From contig PXAW01000615.1 of NCBI GenBank assembly GCA_003567055.1, forward strand, positions 1-5,391: a stretch of DNA of 5,391 nucleotides, given 5' to 3'. A model generated the notes under the pieces. The model searched no databases. It was not told where the DNA came from and was given only the letters and a program-made list of their open reading frames with translations. Positions 1 through 4,515 of the stretch are shown here, one piece after another. A program made the position numbers and the translations under genes. This DNA is from Hyphomicrobiales bacterium (GTDB taxonomy: Bacteria > Pseudomonadota > Alphaproteobacteria > Rhizobiales > Beijerinckiaceae). The first letter of the stretch is position 1; each line of letters opens with the position of its first letter.

Positions 1-401
1 CCGTGCAGTGGAGCCTTGGCCTCGGAATCTTCGCCATGGCCGTTTTCTGGCTGGCCGGGCCGTTCTTCATCGATTTCATCACGACGGATGCCGCCGTGCG
101 GTTGTTTGCGCGCGAATATCTGATCTACGCCGCAGCCGCGCCGCTGATCGGCGCGCTCGCCTTCGCCTTCGACGGTATCTATATCGGCGCGACCTGGACG
201 CGGGCCATGCGCAATCTGATGCTGGCTTCGCTTGCCATCTATCTCGCAGCGCTCGGCCTCGGCGGCATCCTCACTACCGACGGCCTGAGCAATCACGGCC
301 TCTGGCTCGCCTTCCTCATCTTCCTCGGCGCGCGCGGTGTCGGCCAGGCACTGCTCTATCCGCAGCTGGAAAAGCAGCGCGATTGGCCGCAGGTTTCGTA
401 G
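1..401 (+). CDS. MATE-family multidrug/Na+ antiporter, C-terminal part (5' truncated by window edge)
   Basis: This is the last ~132 codons of an inner-membrane exporter. The frame is open to base 1 (first full codon at base 3) and ends with TAG at 399-401; the true start lies outside the window. The visible part is very hydrophobic, with about three to four membrane segments (roughly visible residues 5-27, 40-60, 73-92 and 97-118). The segment FDGIYIGATWTRAMRN is what I know from the C-terminal half of DinF-type MATE proteins, which expel drugs or other organic cations in exchange for Na+ or H+. A short charged tail (LEKQRDWPQVS) follows the last helix, as expected for a natural C-terminus. 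The gene converges with the stress-protein gene across the repeat region. The family call rests on recalled sequence character; the substrate cannot be read from this fragment. Confidence 0.8.
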   Translation, partial: VQWSLGLGIFAMAVFWLAGPFFIDFITTDAAVRLFAREYLIYAAAAPLIGALAFAFDGIYIGATWTRAMRNLMLASLAIYLAALGLGGILTTDGLSNHGLWLAFLIFLGARGVGQALLYPQLEKQRDWPQVS

Positions 402-443
402 CCTGTATCGCATTCGGGAACGGGCAAGAAACTCTCGCCCTGG

Positions 444-564
444 CCTCCCTCCCCAGCGGGGAGGGAATGAGGGTGGGGAGAACGCGCGATGCAGTTCATC
501 GACGTTGCGGATTTCGGAGGCCGGGGTCACCCCACCCTTAATCCCTCCCCTGAGGGGAGGGAAA
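444..564. repeat. Palindromic BIME/REP-like repeat, copy 1
   Basis: A 121-base element flanked by two short hairpins. The left hairpin is TCCCTCCCC (446-454) pairing with GGGGAGGGA (458-466) around an AGC loop. The right hairpin has the same 9-base arms (542-550 and 554-562) around a TGA loop. Just inside, GGGTGGGG (471-478) pairs with CCCCACCC (530-537), so the two ends as a whole are near reverse complements and the element can fold into one large branched structure. By eye it matches copy 2 at about 113 of 121 positions (7 substitutions, 1 indel). Its location between convergent genes fits the usual place of REP/BIME-type or small non-autonomous palindromic elements. No transposase or obvious target-site duplication is visible. 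Confidence 0.8.
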
Positions 565-588
565 CATGGCGAGCCCTTCATGAAGCAT

Positions 589-708
589 CCTCCCTCCCCA
601 GCGGGGAGGGAATGAGGGTGGGGAGAACGGGCGATGCAGATCATCGACGTCGCGGATTTCGGAAGCCGGGGCGCCCCATCCTTGATCCCTCCCCTGAGGG
701 GAGGGAAA
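589..708. repeat. Palindromic BIME/REP-like repeat, copy 2
   Basis: A 120-base second copy of the element, in the same orientation as copy 1 and ending 10 bases beyond the stress-protein stop codon. The terminal hairpins are intact: arms 591-599/603-611 with an AGC loop, and 686-694/698-706 with a TGA loop. The terminal hairpins are identical between the copies; all changes lie in the interior, including the inner arm near 674-685, which has drifted and pairs less well than in copy 1. This pattern suggests selection or conversion on the hairpin ends. The structure may protect mRNA 3' ends or slow polymerase from both sides, but no T-run follows any stem. Confidence 0.8.
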
Positions 709-717
709 TTGCGCTGA

Positions 718-1539
718 TCAGTGCATCATCAGCACCGGCACCGTCATGCTCTCGAGAATGCCGCGCGTGGCGCCGCCGAGGATCAGTTCGCGCATGCGTG
801 AATGGCCATAGCCGCCCATCACGATCAGATCCGCACCGTTATCGGCAGCATGCGAGAGAATGCTGTCGGAGACGCTGCCGACATTGGTCAGCAGGCGCGA
901 TTTCGTCTTGATCCCGTGGCCGGCGAGCACCTTCGCGAGCCGCTCCCCGCGTTCACGTTCGGCTTCCGCACCGGTGGAGACCCCGACGATTTCGACGGTA
1001 CCGGCCTGCTTCAGAAGCGGCATCGCAGCCGTTACGGCCTTGGCGGCGGTGGCGCTCTCGTCCCAGGCAACGATGACATGGTCGAGCTTCATCGGCGCGC
1101 GCTGGATATAGGGGACGATCAGCAGCGGGCGCCCGGAGCCGAACAGTACGGCCTCGACGAAAATCGGGCCGCCCTTGTCACGGTCGGAGCCGGGCTGCTC
1201 GATGATTGTGAGATCATAATAGCGCGCCATCCGTTCGATCTGCGCGGCGCTGCGATCCATCATGCCCTGCACCACGAAACCGTCGACGCTGACCCCGATC
1301 TCGCCGGCCTTGGACTCGTAGGAGGCGAGGCGGGCCTGGGCTTCCTCGCGGCTGGCCGCGCGCGCCTGCTCGAGCACGTCACTGGGCATTTCCGGAATGA
1401 CGTAACTCGGCATGGTCGGATCAATGGCGATGCCGGCTGCGCGGGTATTGGCCCCGAAGGCCTTTGCCAGCGACGCTGCATAGGGCCCGACGGCCTTTGC
1501 CTCGGGGCTGAGAACGACGAATATTTCCTTGTAAGACAT
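718..1539 (-). CDS. Tandem-domain universal stress protein (UspA family)
   Basis: A 273-residue cytoplasmic protein with two Usp folds in tandem, about twice the length of single-domain UspA. Domain 1 is ~residues 3-145 and domain 2 ~152-273. Domain 2 begins with the typical strand DHVIVAWDES (153-162) and carries a nucleotide-binding signature near its end, GGYGHSRMRELILGGATR (242-259), close to the family pattern G-2x-G-9x-G-(S/T). Domain 1 has the fold pattern but no such glycine loop, so it probably does not bind ATP. ATG at 1537-1539 is supported by a strong ribosome binding site, GGAGGA (1546-1551), 6 bases before the start. The gene follows sctU on the same strand after 139 bases and has room for its own promoter. 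Usp proteins are linked to stress survival and low-oxygen or stationary-phase physiology; the ligand and exact role here are unknown. Confidence 0.9.
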   Translation of the reverse strand: MSYKEIFVVLSPEAKAVGPYAASLAKAFGANTRAAGIAIDPTMPSYVIPEMPSDVLEQARAASREEAQARLASYESKAGEIGVSVDGFVVQGMMDRSAAQIERMARYYDLTIIEQPGSDRDKGGPIFVEAVLFGSGRPLLIVPYIQRAPMKLDHVIVAWDESATAAKAVTAAMPLLKQAGTVEIVGVSTGAEAERERGERLAKVLAGHGIKTKSRLLTNVGSVSDSILSHAADNGADLIVMGGYGHSRMRELILGGATRGILESMTVPVLMMH

Positions 1540-1545
1540 GCACTT

Positions 1546-1551
1546 TCCTCC
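1546..1551 (-). promoter_or_regulatory. Ribosome binding site of the usp gene
   Basis: GGAGGA on the minus strand, 6 bases before the ATG at 1537-1539. It is the strongest Shine-Dalgarno match seen in the window and fixes the usp start. It also suggests that usp is translated independently of the T3SS genes, whose starts rely on overlap coupling. Confidence 0.75.
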
Positions 1552-1633
1552 TGTGGCCGACCGCCTGCAGCGTGCGGTTCGTCTTTGCGTGGCCTATCAT
1601 GCCCCAACATGCTGCTGACGCCCAAGCTTTGCA

Positions 1634-1647
1634 TTGATCTTTCGCAA
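1634..1647. promoter_or_regulatory. Candidate FNR/FixK-type operator upstream of usp
   Basis: TTGATCTTTCGCAA on the plus strand (TTGCGAAAGATCAA on the minus strand) fits the FixK2 pattern TTG(A/C)-N6-(T/G)CAA fully. It matches the stricter FNR palindrome TTGAT-N4-ATCAA at 8 of 10 positions. Its centre lies about 101 bases before the usp start codon. A class II arrangement (site centred ~41 bases before transcription start) would put the RNA start near 1599, leaving a ~60-base leader, and a weak -10-like CATGTT lies near 1607-1612. Usp genes are often under FNR/FixK control, which makes the site plausible. Such a short degenerate motif can occur by chance. Confidence 0.35.
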
Positions 1648-1678
1648 CGCTCGCAGCGCCACCGCGTTCCGTGGGGGC

Positions 1679-2731
1679 TCAACCCGAGAAGCCGGCGCGC
1701 ACCAGCGCCTGCGCGACTTCCGTAAAGCTCTCGCGCGGGATCGGCTGGCCGATCTTGCCTTCGGTAATCAGGACCTTGAAAAGCTCGGGATTGTTGTCGA
1801 TGGCGATGCCGTTTTCCTGCGCGACCTCGCGGGCGCGGGCTTCGTTGTCGGCGAGCGCCTTGGCTGCGAGCATGGGCACGCCGGATTGCTCGGGCTTGTA
1901 GGCGATGCCGATCATGCCGCCGGGGCCTGCGATCCAGAGATTGGCCGCTTTCGGGCCCACCAGCCCGGCGGTATCGGCCATCTCCTTGCGGATGCGGTTG
2001 CGCTCGCCGCGCACATGCGGATCACCGAAGGATTCCTTCATCTCCCGCTTCATCTCGGTCTGGGTCATCTTGTTGTCGCGGGTGAAGAGGACGCGCGAGA
2101 CGACGAAATCGATGGCCGCAAACAGGATCACGAGGAAGGTCGAGATCAGGATGATGTAGAGAATGATGGTGCCGCCGACATCGAAAATGCAGCCCATGCC
2201 GCAGGTCGGGGCCCAGAACACGTCATTGACGAAATTGCGCAGGATCACATAGAGGCAGATGAAGAAGATGATGATCTTCGCCGTGCTCTTGAGCAGATCG
2301 ATCAGGCTCTTGAGCTTGAACATGTTCTTCAGCCCCTCCACCGGATTGAATTTGGCGAAGTTCGGCGTCAGCGATTGCATGGTGAAGAGAAAGCCGCCGA
2401 CATCGAGCATCGTGGCGACCAGGGCGGAGATGATGGCGATGGCCATGACCGGCAGGGCGAGCTCGAACAGCAGCCGCACCGTCATGCGCGCCGCTTCGTG
2501 CAGCCTTTCATCGAAGGGCGAGGCATGAAAGGCGGGGTTGTCGACGAAGGCGATGGCGAAACTGTCCAGCGTCGCCTGATAGGTCGCGAGTACGTAAAAC
2601 AGCACCGCGATCAGCGTCACAGCGCCGGTGACTTCCTGGCTGCGCGGGATCTGGCCCTTGTCGCGTAACTGTTTCAGCTTCTGGGGTGTGGGTTCGAGGG
2701 TGGCCTCTTCGGAATCGTCCTTGCCCGACAT
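1679..2731 (-). CDS. sctU: T3SS export-apparatus switch protein SctU with atypical GPGG in place of NPTH
   Basis: A 350-residue inner-membrane protein of the SctU/YscU/FlhB family, of normal length. The N-terminus has the family signature PTPQKLKQLRDKGQIPRSQE (~14-33). Four membrane helices follow (~35-55, 85-108, 150-167, 187-210), then the linker and cytoplasmic domain with ESFGDPHVRGERNRIR (~233-248). In the family this domain cleaves itself between Asn and Pro of NPTH, which controls the switch from early to late substrates. Here the aligned position (after KAANLWIA, before MIGIAYKPE) reads Gly-Pro-Gly-Gly at 269-272, so both Asn and His are missing. I checked this at the codon level (1916-1927). 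Downstream parts (AK...NEARAREVAQENGI, IPRESFTEVAQAL) are well kept, so the gene does not look decayed. Cys177 and Cys181 lie in the loop between helices 3 and 4. The start ATG has GGGAGGG at 2739-2745, 7 bases upstream. Last gene of the T3SS operon here. Confidence 0.95.
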   Translation of the reverse strand: MSGKDDSEEATLEPTPQKLKQLRDKGQIPRSQEVTGAVTLIAVLFYVLATYQATLDSFAIAFVDNPAFHASPFDERLHEAARMTVRLLFELALPVMAIAIISALVATMLDVGGFLFTMQSLTPNFAKFNPVEGLKNMFKLKSLIDLLKSTAKIIIFFICLYVILRNFVNDVFWAPTCGMGCIFDVGGTIILYIILISTFLVILFAAIDFVVSRVLFTRDNKMTQTEMKREMKESFGDPHVRGERNRIRKEMADTAGLVGPKAANLWIAGPGGMIGIAYKPEQSGVPMLAAKALADNEARAREVAQENGIAIDNNPELFKVLITEGKIGQPIPRESFTEVAQALVRAGFSG

Positions 2732-2738
2732 CTCCTGA

Positions 2739-2745
2739 CCCTCCC
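2739..2745 (-). promoter_or_regulatory. Ribosome binding site of sctU
   Basis: GGGAGGG on the minus strand lies in the 18-base gap between the sctT stop and the sctU start, 7 bases before the ATG. It is the clearest Shine-Dalgarno sequence among the T3SS genes here and supports the chosen start. A second AGGAG directly abuts the ATG and is too close to act well. Confidence 0.65.
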
Positions 2746-2749
2746 GAGC

Positions 2750-3571
2750 CTATTCCCGTTCCTCCGCCATCAGGAGAAAAGCCTCGACGAAACGCATCAG
2801 TTCGCGCCAGTCGTCGAGCATGTATTCTTCGAGGAACATGGCGTAGAGCGGGATGAAGGCGCATACGCACAGGTTCTTCACGATCATGGTAAAATCCGAG
2901 ACCTGGATCTGCTTGGCGATGCGGCTGGCAAAGACCAGTGACAGATCCACCACGATCAGGGCGATCATGATCGGCCCCGAGATGATGACGCCCAGGGTGA
3001 ACATCCGCGTCAGCAGATCGCCGATCGCCGCCACCGTCGCCATCCCCATCGGCGGAGCGACGTCGGTGATGTTCATGATGCTGTAGGAATGGTAAATTAA
3101 TTCTATCACTAATTGCAGTCCGCCGGCGACGACGAAGATCGCCAGGGAGGCGTAGAGCAGGACCAGGCCGGTGAGCGAATTCTCGTTCGCATTCACCGGA
3201 TCGGCCACGTTCGCCATGCTGGCGCCGCGCGAGACGTCGATCACGTCACCCGCGCTCTGGATGCCCCAGAACGGAATGGCGATGAGGGAGCCCAGCAGCA
3301 GGCCGAAGACGAATTCCTTCACCATGATGGTCGCCATCATCCACAGGTCGGGATCGCCGAGCTGCATCAGTTGCGGCTCGATCAGCGGCACCAGCGGGAT
3401 GGTCAGAACCAGTGCCAGCGTCGCGCGGATGGTGCCGCGCACGTTGAGGGCGGTGAACAACGGAAAGATCTGCAACACGGCCATGATGCGCGCAAAGCCC
3501 GTCGCGAAGGCCAGCCCCGTCCACATATAGCGCTCGAGCCAGGCGGTGACGATCTCGTCGAACTCCGTCAT
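2750..3571 (-). CDS. sctT: T3SS export-gate protein SctT (YscT/HrcT/FliR family)
   Basis: A 273-residue inner-membrane protein of typical family length. SctT takes one place in the SctR5-S4-T1 gate through which unfolded substrates cross the inner membrane. Hydrophobic segments lie at about 17-37, 48-64, 78-102, 135-159, 195-215 and 228-248. The central family region is clear: VKEFVFGLLLGS (84-95), then WGIQSAGDVIDVSRGASMAN (102-121) and DPVNANENSLTG (124-135), the conserved helix pair and loop of SctT/FliR. The C-terminus is acidic (MAEERE). The start ATG lies 4 bases after the sctS stop, with only a weak GAGG nearby, suggesting coupling. An AT-rich rare-codon patch (3089-3117) falls in codons ~152-160. 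The gene order and the lack of other flagellar genes favour the secretion paralogue over FliR. Confidence 0.93.
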   Translation of the reverse strand: MTEFDEIVTAWLERYMWTGLAFATGFARIMAVLQIFPLFTALNVRGTIRATLALVLTIPLVPLIEPQLMQLGDPDLWMMATIMVKEFVFGLLLGSLIAIPFWGIQSAGDVIDVSRGASMANVADPVNANENSLTGLVLLYASLAIFVVAGGLQLVIELIYHSYSIMNITDVAPPMGMATVAAIGDLLTRMFTLGVIISGPIMIALIVVDLSLVFASRIAKQIQVSDFTMIVKNLCVCAFIPLYAMFLEEYMLDDWRELMRFVEAFLLMAEERE

Positions 3572-3575
3572 CGCC

Positions 3576-3845
3576 TCACCGGGTCATGGTGTGAAACGAG
3601 GCGAACAGCGTGCGGGAATATTCGAAGAGCGGCGCCGACATCGGCACGCCGCCGATCATCAGCACCGCCAGAATGACGATGATCTTGACCAGCTGCGGCA
3701 GGGTCTGGTCCTGGATCTGTGTCGCGGCCATCAGGATGGCGAGCAGTACGCCCACCACCATCGCCGCAATCATCGGCGGCGCCACGATGATCAGGCCCGT
3801 CAGGAAGCTGTCGTAGATCTGCTCGACGAGGCCGGAGGAACCCAT
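3576..3845 (-). CDS. sctS: T3SS export-gate protein SctS (YscS/HrcS/FliQ family)
   Basis: An 89-residue protein, the normal size for SctS/FliQ. It forms two hydrophobic hairpin segments (~15-38 and ~52-72) joined by a short polar turn containing ATQIQDQTLPQLVKI (~41-55), the family's conserved Gln-rich loop followed by a Lys. Four SctS copies wind around the SctR-SctT cone, and this loop lies at the cytoplasmic entry of the gate. The start is one base after the sctR stop (TAG-A-ATG), with only a poor GCGGAT upstream, so it is probably translated by ribosomes finishing sctR. Stop TGA at 3576-3578, 4 bases before sctT. Nothing unusual is seen in the sequence. Confidence 0.93.
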   Translation of the reverse strand: MGSSGLVEQIYDSFLTGLIIVAPPMIAAMVVGVLLAILMAATQIQDQTLPQLVKIIVILAVLMIGGVPMSAPLFEYSRTLFASFHTMTR

Positions 3846-3846
3846 T

Positions 3847-4515
3847 CTATCCGCCCGGTACGTAGGAGAGTACCAGCCCCTGCAACAGCCGCGACCAGCC
3901 GTCGATGAAGACGAAGAGCAAGAGCTTCAGCGGTGTCGAGATCACTGTCGGCGACAGCATCGACATGCCCATCGCCACGATGATCACGCTGACCACGAAA
4001 TCGATCACGAGAAACGGCAGGTAGAGCAGGAAGCCGATCTCGAAGGCGCGGGTCAGCTCCGAGATCAGGAAGGCGGGCAGGAGCACGACGATGTCGTTTT
4101 CCGCGACCTGCATCTCGACATCGTATTGCGCCCAAAGGACGGTTGTCGTCTCGACGAAGAAGGCCGTGGCTTCCGGTCTTGAATGCAGTTGCAGGAAACT
4201 GATCAGCGGCACTGTCGCTTCGAAGAAGATCGCCTCGAAATCGGCCATCGTCTCGAAACTCTGGCGCGGATCCGTGATGATCCCGTACATCTCGCGCAGG
4301 ATCGGCGCCATGATGAACAGGGTGAGTACGATCGCGATCGTGTTGATCAGCACGCCCGGCGGTGTCTGCTGGATGCCGAGCGCGTTGCGCACCAGAAAGA
4401 GAACGATGGAGATCTTGGCAAAAGAGGTGGCGGCGACGACCAGGAAGGGAATGACGGCGATGATCGCCGAAAGGACGATGAGCGAAAAATACGTCGGGAT
4501 CGCCAGATTCGTCAT
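3847..4515 (-). CDS. sctR: T3SS export-gate protein SctR (YscR/HrcR/FliP family)
   Basis: A 222-residue inner-membrane protein, five copies of which form most of the export gate. It lacks the signal peptide usual for flagellar FliP, consistent with a secretion SctR. Signatures in order: PFLVVAATSFAKISIVL (23-39), FLVRNALGIQQTPPGV (40-55), a hydrophilic central domain (~72-140), LLPAFLISELTRAFEIGF (145-162), LLYLPFLVIDFVVS (163-176) and the C-terminal PLKLLLFVFIDGW (195-207). Family members usually carry three Met in a row before LSP (the gasket that seals the gate). Here this reads Met184-Ser185-Met186-LSP. The start codon overlaps the sctQ stop (ATGA, 4512-4515) with no good ribosome binding site, implying coupling to sctQ. 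Assignment is secure. Confidence 0.95.
   Translation of the reverse strand: MTNLAIPTYFSLIVLSAIIAVIPFLVVAATSFAKISIVLFLVRNALGIQQTPPGVLINTIAIVLTLFIMAPILREMYGIITDPRQSFETMADFEAIFFEATVPLISFLQLHSRPEATAFFVETTTVLWAQYDVEMQVAENDIVVLLPAFLISELTRAFEIGFLLYLPFLVIDFVVSVIIVAMGMSMLSPTVISTPLKLLLFVFIDGWSRLLQGLVLSYVPGG

Larger units (their letters stand above)
402..717. other. Gene-free convergent intergenic region carrying two palindromic repeats
   Basis: This 316-base stretch lies between the stop codons of the convergent exporter and stress-protein genes. About three quarters of it is two direct copies of one ~120-bp palindromic element, separated by a 24-base spacer (565-588). Short open frames cross it, but they are made of repeat sequence, read as Arg/Pro/Gly-rich low-complexity peptides, and have no recognisable domain or ribosome binding site. 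I see no RNA gene. Bases 402-443 hold only a weak potential hairpin (GGGC/GCCC) and no T-run, so there is no classical rho-independent terminator for the exporter gene before the repeats. Confidence 0.75.

Noticed and set aside
446..466. Classical rho-independent terminator for the exporter gene
   Set aside because: The stem is strong but no T-run follows on either strand; it is better described as part of the palindromic repeat.
444..708. CRISPR array or protein-coding repeats
   Set aside because: There are only two copies, each ~120 bp and palindromic, with a single 24-base spacer; no cas gene is nearby and the frames within are low-complexity.
802..1725. Long plus-strand open frame (307 codons) opposite usp
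   Set aside because: It mirrors the codon pattern of the real minus-strand usp gene, has no recognisable domain, and its composition (Arg/Gly/His-rich) is typical of antisense shadow frames in high-GC DNA.
1783..1797. Asn-Pro in SctU (NNPEL, residues 313-317) as a relocated cleavage site
   Set aside because: It aligns with the ENVPLARAL-type segment of the family C-terminal domain, far from the cleavage loop, and lacks Thr-His.
1634..2668. Long plus-strand open frame (344 codons) opposite sctU
   Set aside because: Antisense to an intact, clearly identified sctU; the product is a low-complexity His/Asp/Glu/Arg-rich sequence with no domain.
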